From Juglans regia (lineage: Eukaryota; Streptophyta; Magnoliopsida; Fagales; Juglandaceae): DNA of 64,000 nucleotides. The notes beneath the pieces were generated by a model. The model was not told the origin of the DNA. It made no database searches and saw only the letters and a list, made by a program, of their open reading frames with translations. The DNA is taken from assembly GCF_001411555.2 (NCBI RefSeq), contig NC_049907.1, positions 33,935,866-33,999,865 on the forward strand. The letters run 5' to 3'. How positions within the stretch are numbered: the stretch's first letter is position 1; every line of letters begins with the position of its first letter. The position numbers and the translations under genes are program-made. Positions 33,501-46,031 of the stretch are shown piece after piece.

Positions 33501-36500
33501 AGTGAGATGAGTTGTGAATAGTAGTGAGATTTATGAGTTAAAGTTGCTGAATAGTAGTGAATAGTAGTGAGATGAGTTGAGATGGGCTGCGAATACAAAC
33601 GAGGCCTTAAAATCAATTCCATAGACCTTTTTTTTCCATAGTCTTTAATTACTTAGGCTTTGAGAAGTCAATGCAAAAAGGAAAGAGAAAAAGAATAATA
33701 CATGCATATAGAAGTTTGTTATGAAAATCTTCTGGAATCATTACTCATGTTTGGATTACAGTATATGTCGTTCATTATTAACTTCTGTAATGTACATAAA
33801 TACATACAGATTTAACTGCACAAAAACATATATATTTTTATTAACTATAATTGGATTCCCTTGAACTTAGTCATGCTATTTTAAACAAGAAGCATAATTT
33901 TGTCCTCTGGTTTCTTCTTTCGAAGACTTTGCCCATTTACATTAGTGCGAAGGCATTCTTTTAAAGTATTGGCTACAATAATCAACTAGATCTTGTCAAG
34001 CAACCTATGAAAAATAGATTTGACCAATGGTGTTGCCAGTCTGATGGATTCGAAGATGAGTTGAGATGGGTTGTGAATAGTAGTGAGATGAGTTGTGAAT
34101 AGTAGTGAGATTTGTGAGTTAAAGTTGCTGAATAGTAGTGAGATGAGTTGAGATGAGTTGAGATGGGCTGTGAATACAAACGAGGCCTTAGAGTCAATTC
34201 CATTGACCTTTTTTTTCCATAGTCTTTAATTACTTAGGCTTTGAGAAGTCAATGCAAAAAGGAAAGAGAAAAAGAATAATACATGTATAAAGAAGTTTGT
34301 TATGAAAATCTTCTGGAATCATTACTCATGTTGGCATACTCCATATCCAGGAACACAACGGCTTCCACGTCTTGTTGGTCTCTCAAAAGCACTTGAAATG
34401 ATGCTGGTACGTTTTGATTTTCCTTTTCTCTTGCTTGGCTCTATTGATTTTGAGTGCTAGGAATACAAATTTCAATAATCTCTCTGTATCACCTCTGGGT
34501 GGGTGCTTTAATAGATGTCAAAGCCAGTCAAAGGAGAGGAGGCCCATACTTTGGGCCTTGTGGATGCAATTGTTTCACGTGATGAGTTGGTAAATATTGC
34601 ACGTCAGTGGGCTCTGGATATCTTTCACCGTAGAAGACCATGGGTTGCTAGTCTTTACAAGACCGACAAGATAGAGCCCCTTGGAGAAGCGAGGGAAATA
34701 CTGAAATTTGCAAGAGCTCAGGCCCGGAAGCAGGCTCCCAATCTCAAACACCCATTGGTTTGCATTGATGCCATTGAAGAGGGTATAGTATCTGGTCCCC
34801 GGGCTGGACTCTGGAAGGTTCTTATTTGCCTCTACTTGTCCATTTTTTCCCCTTCAAAAAGCAGTGACATGCAACAGCTTGATGGTGTGTATGATATTGG
34901 CAGGAGGCTGAAGCTTTTCAAGCACTTCCACATTCTGACACTTCCAAGAGTTTGGTGCATATCTTCTTTGCTCAACGTGGAACGTCAAAGGTTCGAGAAT
35001 GAAAATTTTATTTTTCTTGAGCATTGTTGATTAATATTCTAATTGTACGGAGAAGAACCCTCAAATAGGTTTTTTTTTTTTTAACAATATATACTAATCA
35101 AGACTTTAATTCTTCTCCTGTTGAAACCTGTTTGTGGACGAAGACAAATGTGTAGTCTTATTATTATGGAAGATTTAATTTTGAATAAAGCTTTGGCTAC
35201 TCAAGTAGTGGAATTGAGTTAATAGCCGTATAAGAAAGTTTGGAGTCATATTGGGTAGTATGATGTTGAATATGTTTTTTTAAATCGGTAAACAAGATTT
35301 TATTGATCATGTTGGAATATGTTGGCATTAACTTGTTTATGAGAATGCTTCTCCTAATTTCTAAGTGCTCTGTCATTCATTATGCTACTCTTGTGTGTAG
35401 TTTAGCTGGCAGTTAAGTGGACCAGACCATCCTGGGTGGTTAAACTGAATGCCTTATGATAAACATTTAATCATATTGGTGTTTCCTTAAAAACTTGGCC
35501 CTTGAGAATCAGAAATTTGAGGTTCAGCTTCAGGTTTCAGAGATTGGTAGTTCTGTTCCTTGTAACTCGTAGTCAGGAGCTTGGATAGATCTATACATTT
35601 GTTAATCTAATAGTCTTGGTCAATCATGAATTTTGGCTTTTTATTCCTTTTTGTAATGATCTTATGGATTCAGTCCTATGTCAGAGAATAAGGGTAATCC
35701 AGGTTACTCCTTGCAAACTTGTTTACAAACATATCTTCTACTTTTTAAGCTTCCTAGATTTTCCTTATTGGAAAAATAAGACAAACTTTCTGAGATTGTC
35801 TCTTCTCATAACCTTAAACAGGTACCGGGGATTACTGATATTGGTTTAGTGCCAAGACAAGTTAATAAGGTCGCTATTCTTGGTGGAGGACTAATGGGCT
35901 CTGGAATAGCAACAGCATTGATTCTTAGTAATTATCCAGTCATCCTTAAAGAAGTAAACGACAAGTTCTTGCAGGCTGGGATTGGTAGAGTGAGAGGTGA
36001 GGCTAGCATTCCCATCTTCAGATTATTGTTCTAATTAGTTTCTCTGAGGATTTCAGCATGGCTTTTGTTTCTAAATGTTGTAAAGTACTGCTTCATACAC
36101 TTATTGAAAAAAAAAAAAAAGATTCCTCTATAGTTCCTGGGGCCTCATTTGGTTACACAGATAAGATGAGATAAGAAATCTGTGAATAGTAGTGAGATTT
36201 GTGAATAGTAGTGAAATGGTTTGAGTTAAGATATATTATGGGGTTTTGGGAAATGAGAGAGTTGAATAAAAATATTATAAATTTCAAATATTGTCAGAAT
36301 ATAATTTTTTAATATAATTTTTGTTTTAGGACTTGAAAAAGTTGAATTGTTTTTGTGTTTTGTTTGGAAGTTTGAAAAAGTTGAAAATTTAAAATTGAAA
36401 AGTGTTTATGTTTGAATGGTGTTTAGTTGTTGAGATTAGATGAGATGAGATGGGTTGAGACCATTTGTGAAACCAAATGGGGCCTAAATAGATTCTGCTC

Positions 36501-38835
36501 TGGTAAACATAAATTCCAGTTAGTGTTTGTTTTTAAAATGTTAATTTCTTCTTTTACAATATTCCTTTTCATCCAGCCAATTTGCAAAGCCGAGTGAAGA
36601 AAGGGAAAATGTCTCAAGAGAAGTTTGAGAAAACCATATCTCTTCTCAAAGGTGCCCTTGACTATGAAAGCTTTAAAGATGTGGACATGGTGATTGAGGT
36701 GATTACAATGCATTGGTTTATATTTGTCATTGTTGTTTATTCAGAATGGGAAAATATTAACTATTTGTTGTTGATGCTTGGAACAGGCTGTAATTGAGAA
36801 TGTTTCTTTAAAGCAACAAATTTTTGCTGATCTTGAGAAGTATTGCCCACCACATTGCATACTTGCCAGTAACACCTCCACAATTGACTTGAACCTGATT
36901 GGAGAAAAGACAAGATCCCAAAATCGGATTGTGGGAGCTCATTTCTTTAGGTAGTACCAGATTTACACTTATATTTCTGTCTGCAATTTTGTTTTGGACA
37001 ACCATTTAGTTATGCTTCTCATGCAGTCCGGCTCATGTCATGCCACTTCTAGAAATTGTTCGTACTAAGCAGACATCTCCCCAAGTAATTGTTGACTTGC
37101 TAGATGTTGGTAAAAAAATTAAGAAGACTCCAGTGGTGGTTGGAAACTGCACAGGCTTTGCTGTCAACAGGATGTTCTTCCCTTATTCACAAGCTGCTAT
37201 TTTGCTTGTTGAGCATGGTACAGATCCCTATCAGATCGATAGGGCAAGTACCAAGTTTGGAATGCCAATGGGACCTTTCAGGTTTAACATCTTTATCCTT
37301 TTATTGCTTCTTAAAATGATCTAATGTGTTGCTAACTGGCCCTGACATTTTATTCTCTTCATGCAGATTAGCTGACCTGGTTGGTTTTGGTGTTGCAATT
37401 GCAACTGGCATGCAATATATCGAGCATTTTCCTGAGAGAACTTATAAATCGATGCTTATACCACTTATGCAAGAGGATAAGAGATCAGGTACAAGTTTTT
37501 TTTTTTTTGTTAAAAGTGAAGGGTCAGGTGGTTAAATTATTGATTAAAATTACTCATATTCAGTAATCAGTATGCAGCTTTAAGTATTTCTTGGTTTACC
37601 ATACACTCTTCTCCAGGTCAGTCTACTCGCAAAGGGTTCTATATATATGATGAGAAGCGCAAAGCTAGCCCAGATCCTGAATTATATAAATATATTGAGA
37701 AGTCAAGGAGCATTTCTGGTGTAACCATTGACCCTAAGGTCTCTCTCTCCCTCTCCCTCCCTCTCTCTCTCCCACACATGCGCGACACACACCCACCCCT
37801 AAAGATGCACACGGTGTATTGTCACGTAATCAACTTTGGTGTCTGGCCTGTTTTACTATACTGGGGGATGTAAGGAGATATGGTACTGCAATGTTAAACT
37901 GCAAAATGGAGATGGCCTGAATTGTATGTGCGCATGTGAAACATATATATATATATAAGATAATATTAATGGTGTAATATGGAAGTGTCCTATCTCCTCA
38001 TTTTTAATAAATTGAACTTGGACAGCTAGTGAAGTTACCAGAAAAGGATATTGTGGAGATGATATTCTTACCAGTGGTAAATGAGGCCTGCCGAGTCCTT
38101 GCCGAGGGTATTGCAGTCAAAGCAGCGGACCTTGACATCGCTGCTGTCATGGGCATGGGTTTCCCACCTTACAGGTTTGTAATTTTCATTGGTTTTGCAA
38201 GAGGTCTCAACACTATAAATCGTGCTAACCCTGTGGGTTACGTTTGATCAGGGGGGGTATTATGTTCTGGGCTGATTCTCTTGGATCTAAATACATCTAT
38301 TCGAGATTGGAGGAATGGTCAAGGTTGTATGGAGAATTCTTCAAGCCTTGTGCCTATTTGGCTGAAAGAGCTGCCAAGGGGGCTCCTCTGGTGAGAAATC
38401 GGAAATCATATTTTGCCTAATCTCTAAAAATTGAAATGAAGCCCATGCATGTACTTCGGGGCTAGGGATTACCTCCAATTTTGAACTGAATTAAATCCTT
38501 TGGGACTTGGGATTGCCTATTATTTTTAGTTGATTTAGGCTGTAAATTCCACTCTTGGAAACTCCTCTGATTGGTACTTATTTATGATCTAGGAATCACA
38601 TATTAGATCTCACTCTCATACTACAATATACATGATCTATAATGGGTCAAGATTAATATGGCCACGTTCAGTACACAAATTTTAGAAATATCGATCTGGT
38701 TTGAAGAGTTAAATTATTTTAGTTGTAAACATTGTAAATTTGTAACCCCCATGGCTGGCCCTTGCTCACTGTTATTTTTCTCTCTGATGGTTCTTGCAGA
38801 GTGCTCCGGCGGAGCAAGCAAAATCTCGGTTGTAG
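30545..38835 (+). CDS. MFP2: Peroxisomal fatty acid beta-oxidation multifunctional protein MFP2 (gene 2)
   Basis: 726 aa. It catalyses hydration of trans-2-enoyl-CoA and NAD-dependent oxidation of L-3-hydroxyacyl-CoA in peroxisomes/glyoxysomes, between acyl-CoA oxidase and thiolase. The crotonase domain (about 10-200) has GAKGKFSGGFD and catalytic E120 and E140. The dehydrogenase has the NAD loop GGGLMG (320-325), then ASNTST with S429, H450 in AHFF, E462 in LLEI and N500 in AVNR. The 21/12/38 spacing equals that of the S137/H158/E170/N208 set of mitochondrial HADH. The C-terminus is SRL, a PTS1. It resembles MFP2 rather than AIM1 at the N-terminus (TVMEVGADGVALITLINPP). The start codon gives the length and N-terminus shared with gene 1. 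No missing residue is seen, so this is the probable working copy. Confidence 0.96.
33173..34331 (+). repeat. 582-bp tandem duplication in intron 6 of gene 2
   Basis: Copy 1 (33173-33754) and copy 2 (33755 to about 34331) are nearly identical. The block TATATGTCGTTCATTATTAA starts both at an offset of 582. Each copy carries a MITE-like segment with GTGAATAGTAGTGAGATGAG repeats ending AATACAAACGAGGCCTTA (about 33470-33608 and 34047-34192). The copies differ by a few substitutions and small indels, so the duplication is fairly recent. Open frames inside are not genes. Confidence 0.9.
36140..36485 (+). repeat. MITE family B copy in intron 10 of gene 2
   Basis: Ends GGGCCTCATTTGGTTAC and GAAACCAAATGGGGCC form terminal inverted repeats. 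The interior has GTGAATAGTAGTGAGATTTG and GATTAGATGAGATGAGATGG. Length is about 345 bp and it has no coding capacity. A target duplication is not clear. Confidence 0.75.
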
Positions 38836-39030
38836 ATCTTCTGCTCATTTCTTTGCCGGCCGAGAATTTCCTTATTTGTTGTTTTCTTATGCTATATTTT
38901 TAATTTTTCTGCAATCCTTTTTCCCTTCACCTCCAATAGATAGATGGCTCAGGAGGAGCTAAATAACGTATGAGATGGGAGAGACTATTAGCATTTCAAG
39001 TTTATATGGGCATTCATAATAAAATGCTCA
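38836..39030 (+). terminator. MFP2: 3' region and poly(A)-like signal of gene 2
   Basis: AATAAA at 39018-39023 lies 183 nt after the stop in AT-rich sequence and is the likely polyadenylation signal. No cleavage site can be read from sequence alone. Confidence 0.55.
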
Positions 39031-42000
39031 AGTGTTACAGTTAAACTACCTTTCATAATCTGTTATCACAATAGCATTGGTTTCTCTACATGTATTTTCA
39101 AAATCATATTTTTTAAAGATTGATTTTGCATATTAAGAAAAAATTTCACATTTATCTTTGAATTAAATAATAATAAATTATTTTTATTTTTTATTTTTTA
39201 TATATATTTTATAATTAGCACCATGTGCTCAAAAATATCAATTTCATATATTTAAATATTATCAATTTCATATAGCAAAATGATTAATTTTATTAATAAA
39301 TATTAATATGTATTAAAAAATATTTTGTATCATCAACTTAATATAAATTTTATATATTAAAATCATCTTAAAATAAATTTTAATGGGTAGGAAAGAGAAA
39401 AACAGTAAAATAATTTGAAGAAATATTATTTATAGTTATGCAAAATTTTAAACATACATAATTCAATGTATACTAATTTAGAGAGAGATTATGTAAATAT
39501 AAAGATGAATATAAAAATGCATGAGCCATTATTAATGTTCTATCAACCACATTTTGCGTTTATTTGAATTTAGAATATGTTCAGCCTCGTACCTTTTTAC
39601 CTTCAGAAAGTGTTGTTCCTGTAATTGCAAATAATCATACCTCTTAGTATTTGTTTATTATTATTTTTAATTAAAAAAATCCTTTGATAAGACAAAAGAT
39701 CAAGCGCAATGAGACATATAAAACCTTGATGAGAAATTGCTTTGCCTTAATGGAATATCTTCGATCCCTTTTAACAATAGGACATGTAGGGACATTTGTA
39801 ATTAGAGAAATGCTTTAATTACAAAAATATTTTATAAAATAAATTTATAAATTAACGTGATTTGATATGATGTATATATAAAATTATTTTTATTGTAAAG
39901 TAGATCATCGTATAATACAAAATTGAGGCCAAATTACTCTATATTTAAAAACTTCAAACGCTGATTATGAAACTTCCATTGCGGTGGCCAATTAGACATG
40001 CAAGAAGTTCTATATTTCCAATACCATATATATGATTTTCATTGATGTTCCTGTGTAGTATACGTGGAGCAATTTGCGAGTAAGAGTAATGACATTGATT
40101 TCATCAAATTTATTTTTAAAATTTGATGAAAAGTATATAATTTTCATAAATTCAAAATCTTATTAGTCATAACCCCACATTGGATTAACTATTGGATTAG
40201 TCAAAATAATAATATAATAATATTTTTTTAATAATAATATTTTAATTATTTTTTCATATTTTATAATTACACTAATGTTAATTAATAATTTAATTTTATA
40301 CTTAATTATTGTTTTCCAGCTTAAATATATTATGGCTCAAAATTAGAAAACAATCATTTAAATAAATAAAATAATGGTTATAATGTGAATAGTTCTTCAA
40401 ATTTGGAGATGAACTTAAATGTGTTGTAACTCAAAGTTGGAGATTTTAGTATATACTGAATCCAATGCAATGATTTTAAAAACAAATTCATCAAATTTTA
40501 AACATGACACTCATTTGATGAATCCAATGTTAATGCTCTAAAAGCACTCTCAATAGATTTTTTATCTTATCCCTTAAAATACATCACCAATACTCATTTT
40601 TTCTATTTTACAAACTTTTACAATATGTTATCCATCAGCTTATCTATTTTTTCTCTATATCATTTAAATATTTTTTTTCTTTTTAAATATTCATTTCTAC
40701 CAATAAATTTATAATATCCATATATTTTTTATATATTTGCAATTTGTTTTTATATATAATGTAAAATAATTCAATTCTATACACGTAAAGCAAAAATATA
40801 TAAGTCAAATAAAAATTAAAAATAAAATAAAAATATAAAAAAATTAGTTTAAAAATATTTCCAAGATATTTTTTAGAAGAAAATGAAATATGTGTTTTAT
40901 TTTATAATTCTTTTCACATCATCGGATAGAATTTATTTTTAAAGCAATTCTTCAAAAAATTTACATTTTTTATATAATATAAAAGTAATTAAGAATGCTC
41001 TAAGAGACAAAATTCAGAAATCTAATGGTCTAAATTTAAGATCTGGACTCTGGTCTCCTGAATATCTATTAAATAGCTTGCCTTAATTGGTCGAATTTCT
41101 CAATGGTTTTTTAATCTTTGTATTTTATAAACTTTATTGGTTATAAGAATTAAATAGGTTTGAAATAAGCAAATTTTGAGAATTTTAATATCTAATATTT
41201 CAAATTATAACAATAATACTGCATATGCACGCAACTTGGACATGTATGTAATTTTGCTGCTAGAAACAGGTGATACATTTTCGTTGTTGCAATGCAAAGA
41301 TCAAACTGTCAATTTTTCCCTAGATTCACCCATAATTGTTAATATTGACCCATATGAAATAATGGGTTCGAGTTGCTATAACGAACGACATGTAATAATT
41401 TCTAATTCATAACTAAAATGATATATACTATAATAAAAACTTTAATTTTTTAGAATTATTGATTAATCTAAACTTCAAAAATGATTTGCTATTAATTATG
41501 TGATTTTAATATTTTTTTGGTATGTAATTTATTAATTGCTATTAGTTAATATAAATATATTTATAAATAATACTCAATCATTATAAATACTATGCAATAA
41601 TTGGCAAGACCCGCAACTATCAAATTTCTCAAAACTTTAAAATCATTTCATCTCACTTCTAAATCTAAACACACAAATTTTTAAAAATCAATTCATCTCA
41701 TCTCAACTCAACAATTTCACTATTATTCACAAATCATCTCAACTCATTATCCGAACAATTCTTAAATCTACATTATTCCATTTAGATATCTATTTTTAAT
41801 TTTTCATTTATTTTAATTATAATGGTAATTGAAATACTTATTCCTTTATTAAAAAAAGACATTAATTTTTTAACGTTTATATTATTTAAACGGATATAGC
41901 TTTCTAGGGGTTTTATTTTTCCAACAATCATATTTGTTCTAACAGTCTTATTCTTTCGACAGATATATTTTTTTAATGGATATATTTCTCTAACGTTAAT

Positions 42001-42540
42001 ATTCTTTTACTATAAAACATAATATTTTCTCAATAATTTTATTTACTTCAATTCAAGTTTCTTTGTAATTTTGTTTTTCATTTTCTCCTCATGGATCGTT
42101 CACTTTTTTTTAAAATTGACAGTTCTCGATTCATATTCAAATTGATTTAGACACTTCTATTTGATGACTCTGGGCTTTTAATTAATTTTTTTTAATGTTA
42201 ACTTGAATACGTTTTTGCATAAAAATGTGTATACTGATGTGTGGCTCAAAAATTATACTACTAGATTATCGTAAAGCAAAGAGTCTACTGCACAGCATGT
42301 AGCTCACAAAAAAGCAAAAAGAAAAGAAACCACCTGGAGAAAGTGGTAAGAATATATTAATGAGAAAAAAATGCATGGCTTGACTGGCTACATTTGGCCA
42401 GTCAAAAATTCTAAAGTTACATTTATCGTAGATTTGAAGAGTTTACTACGAGTGAATTTTGAGCTGGCTAGCTAAACTTTAGCTAGATTATTTATGTTTA
42501 GCTTACTATGAGTGTAACGTTTTAATAGAAGATCCAAACC
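39031..42540. other. AT-rich intergenic DNA with MITEs
   Basis: No gene is recognised in this 3.5 kb. It contains MITE C at 40084-40538 and a family B-like patch at about 41655-41765 (CATCTCATCTCAACTCAACA). The rest is low-complexity A/T sequence. Confidence 0.65.
40084..40538 (-). repeat. MITE family C copy 2 with TAA target duplication
   Basis: Starts GAGTAATGACATTGATTTCA and ends AATCCAATGTTAATGCTC, an imperfect inverted terminus. TAA lies directly outside both ends (40081-40083 and 40539-40541), as expected for a Tourist/PIF-Harbinger MITE. It matches the element at 1471-1940 in the opposite orientation. It is non-coding and 455 bp long. Confidence 0.75.
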
Positions 42541-42745
42541 ATATATCTAACAACCTATCAAAATAATTGCATCATTTCCAATGGTTTGTTGTATCTATAT
42601 CCTTAGATGTGGCAAAAATCATGTCCTACAACTTACACAATCTATATTCTCATATCTGACCAGAATTATTTCTTAAGATCTACCAAACTATAACCTCAAA
42701 TCTTATTAAATGCTTCTTAAAATCCACAAAATCTAAAACCTTAGG

Positions 42746-42908
42746 GCTAGTTTAGGTAGTATGAGAATACTCTACTACTATTTATTATTTTATTAGTACT
42801 TTTCACCTCTTTTTACTACTATTCAATATTATATCATTACATTTTCATTACTTTCTCATTACTATTCACAGAATATTTGAGATCACTTCACTACCCAAAC
42901 ACAACATC
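42746..42908. repeat. Family B-like MITE
   Basis: Left end GGGCTAGTTTAGGTAGT and right end ACTACCCAAACACAACATC are imperfect inverses. The interior has TACTACTATTTATT and TTACTATTCACAG. It sits within the internal remnant of the minus-strand LTR element. Confidence 0.55.
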
Positions 42909-43122
42909 TCAAAGGAATTATTTCTTGATGCCTACCAAAATTCAAACCTTAACATCTTATCAACAACACTTCTTAAAGTTTGCAGAATCCAAAACCATAA
43001 ATCTCATAAAAATCATTTCTTAAAGTCCACATAACTTTAAACTTCAAATCTGAAAATTATTTCCTTAAGTCCTCTGAAATCCAAAACCCCATATATTAAT
43101 GTCTACAGAACTTCAAACATGT

Positions 43123-43133
43123 CTTTGATACCA
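43123..43133 (-). promoter_or_regulatory. tRNA-iMet-type primer-binding site
   Basis: On minus the sequence is TGGTATCAAAG, one base different from TGGTATCAGAG, two bases beyond the LTR end. It fixes the orientation of the element as minus. Confidence 0.7.
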
Positions 43134-44697
43134 ACTGTAATGCCTCGCACTCGGATGGGGTCGGAGAGTTAGTTCCTTTCACTTCATAATCGTATCTCAC
43201 AGTACATATATAAGCTCCAAAGTCTCAATGACAAATACAACTCATTGTTTCAAATCAACTACTCCAATATAATCAATCTAAGACACCACAAAGTCTCAAA
43301 ATAAGCATCAACTTTCCAAAATACCAAGTCAACAGAACAAAACAACTCTACTAAAACAAATTCTCCAATAATCAAAGTGTCATATTTGTACTTAATCCAT
43401 TATGCTCACATAACATTACCCATGCTTCCTATTTTTTATCCTCAATTAAAACATCCAAAATATCTAAAAATATTATGGAGATAATGGATGAGTTATCAAT
43501 AACTTAGTAAGCAGAAAACATATATTAGTATGTAAATATGAGTCATTTACTGAGAAGAGAATGCAGAGCAAAACATTTTTAGTTTCAGAATGCAAAACAA
43601 AACATGTTATCAAACTATCAGACTGACAGTTTCAGAAGCATTCATATACAAAATTCATTTGGCATAGCGTAACTAAACATCATCATATCATATGAAAGGC
43701 ATCATATCAGAACAGAGACCATATTTACCCCCATGGTAGGGTTGTGCTATCCTTGATGGCCAAACCAGGCAGTATCAAAGTGTGCACACAGAAAAGACTA
43801 TACAGAAAAATCACTTTGTTTTCAAAATGGATGCATTTAGAAATAGAGATGTTAGTGCCAACTATATAACAAAGACCACACTTTTACACCCATGGTAAGG
43901 TTAGAGCAGAGCAGAAATAGAACTAGATATAAAATCAGAATGTCATGCTAAAGGTTTTCAGATGCCACATCGTATCAAAACAAAGTAGAAAATAGATTCA
44001 GATCATTTTCACATACTCAAAAACAGATTCAGAGCATCTTCATATAACTATGTAGAAATGATCAGATTTCATAATTGCTCTTTTTATACAACAGAAAATT
44101 GAATGCTAAAAGTTGCTCATGTCTATAACAGTCATGATAGAAAATACTTTCTCTTTTAGACAGATTTTATGCGTAATGCAGAACACATAACAGAAATTGT
44201 TTTCAAATTTATTTTCAAAACAAAACATGCATATTTTTCACAAATCAACGTCTGTCCATTTCTTTTCATGCAAAGTCTAGCATAGGAATCTCGTTTACCT
44301 GAACCTTTTTAACTTCTTTGAATTCCTCACAACCATGCTAAGGAAATATCAATCATCTCCTATAAAGAAGTACGTAACTTGAATCAATTTCCAAACTTAC
44401 GTAAATTATTACTTAAGCATGTTCTTGCAATTAGAACCTGAAATACTAATGACCTATTTTTCATCAAGTTTAAAATTGTCATACACCTAAATTCATATTA
44501 ATTCTAAAATTCAATCACTCCCCAAATAATTAACACCATATAGTTTCTTAAAAAATTACACAATTAAACCCTAAAACAAAATCATGCCAAACCATCAAAT
44601 ACTCTCAATCTTTCCACGTTAAAATATTTCTCCATGACTTCGCATTTAACACTGCCTGTAATTTCTTAACTCGTACACATGTCCAGGCTTTAACTAT

Positions 44698-44891
44698 GGG
44701 CTCGTTTGGATAGTGAAATGAGATGGTGTTAGATGAGTTGAATAAAATATTGTTATAATATTATTTTTTCTAATATTATTATTGTTTTGAGATTTGAAAA
44801 TGTTGAATTGTTTATTATATTTTGTATGGAAATTTAAAAAATTTGTAATTATGAGATGGGTTGAGAGTGTTTTTGTATCCAAATGAGGCCT
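44698..44891 (+). repeat. MITE family B, well-preserved copy
   Basis: Left end GGGCTCGTTTGGATA and right end TATCCAAATGAGGCC pair with two mismatches. TAT flanks both sides. The core shows the family order: GAAATGAGATGGTG, an AT-rich centre with TTTTGAGATTTGAAAA, then GAGATGGGTTGAGAG. Length is about 194 bp. It is inserted in the minus-strand LTR. Confidence 0.8.
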
Positions 44892-46031
44892 ATATTATAG
44901 ATCCTTGTTAAACCTAAGTGCAAACCTGAAATATGCATGATATTTCTTAGGTGTTTCTTAGGTGCAACCCGTACCCATAACACTAACAATTGAAACACAT
45001 AACCCATTAAAATTACATATATAGCCCAATATATATATATATATACACACCATGGAGGGAGAGAACATGATTTAAACTTATGTAGAGAGAGAGAGAGAGA
45101 AGAGAGACTTGCGACTGGAACCTACAAAGAGAGAGAGAGAGGGTTGGGAATCATGTGGTGGGGCTATGGCTTCCATGGTGGTCGGCCTCTACGTGCGGCG
45201 GCGTCTATGTGAAATCTCATGGCTAGGCTGCGTCTATGGGGGATCGAGCATGGAGGAGATTGTATGTGAAGCTCTCACTATGGTGCAACTTGGATATGGC
45301 AACTACTGGTGCGAGCATGGCTGTGAAGGATAATGGTTTTTGTGGCTATCTTGGTGGAGAGGTAGCGCCTTGCGGGGTGGTGTAAAGGTGGGCAATGGGT
45401 GCTCCTGATGAGGACGAAGTGCTCTATTTTCGCAAGGGGAAACAAGGGCCTCTTGGACGTGTGATGGTGACTTGAGGTTCACGATGTAGGTTGGCGGCGG
45501 TGTGGAGTTCCTAGCATGAAGTGATGGCTGGAACCGAGGGAATGTGGGAGAGGCTTGCGTGATGGTGATGCGTGAGGTGGAAGACTGTGGGTGTTTTGAT
45601 GTTGTAGGGTGGTTGCTTCCAGCGGTGGTTTTAGGCGACACATGGTTGCAGGTGCAGAGATGTCTCTGTGAAGCAACGATATGTGGCTGGGCAAGGAGGT
45701 GTTGGGAGGCGGTTGGTTGGTAGGAGGCACATGACAGAGGTCGAAGAGAGAGACGTTGGGCTAGGGTAGGGCTTGGGCGGCAGAACTCACAGAAAAATAG
45801 AAAAGATAGGGAGAAGAAACCGTCAAGGGGAAGAATGAAAGGGAAAAGAAAAGCGAAATTCACTTACCAAAACGATGACGTTTTACAAGCGGGTTGGGCT
45901 CCTCTCTAGGCTTCAAAACACAATGTGAAGTCAATCCTTACCAACTCTCGTTAATTCATACTCATATGCTTAACACGTGACACACATATTGGCATGGATC
46001 CAATTACAAAATGCAATAACACCTCGTCACA

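Larger units (their letters stand above)
30545..38835 (+). other. MFP2: Exon map of MFP2 gene 2
   Basis: Exons: 30545-30647, 31443-31514, 31595-31660, 31749-31808, 31913-31980, 32060-32141, 34351-34406, 34515-34817, 34904-34990, 35822-35996, 36577-36698, 36787-36950, 37027-37281, 37367-37488, 37617-37738, 38026-38174, 38252-38390, 38800-38835. All introns are GT-AG. Intron 6 is enlarged to 2.2 kb by a tandem duplication. Introns 9 and 10 are also much longer than in gene 1, and intron 10 carries a MITE. Confidence 0.94.
42540..46031 (-). mobile_element. Minus-strand LTR with primer-binding site and partial internal region
   Basis: Read on minus, a long LTR ends CGAGGCATTACA at 43136. It is followed after 2 bases by TGGTATCAAAG (43133-43123), a close match to the tRNA-iMet primer-binding site. 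About 600 bp of internal sequence continues to about 42540 and then stops, so the element is truncated. The outer edge is uncertain (about 45.9-46.03 kb), giving an LTR of roughly 2.8 kb. GA-rich tracts at 45085-45142 and a GC-richer part at 45150-45860 lie inside the LTR. LTR length and PBS would fit a Ty3/gypsy chromovirus (Tekay/Del), but no coding domain is left to prove it. Confidence 0.65.

Noticed and set aside
33401..34203. Two nearly identical minus-strand 73-aa frames as a small gene pair.
   Set aside because: They are the two halves of the 582-bp intronic duplication containing MITE-like DNA.
45303..45863. 186-codon minus-strand open frame rich in Pro, Ser and His.
   Set aside because: It lies wholly within the minus-strand LTR in pyrimidine-rich sequence, has no domain and no codon-like conservation.
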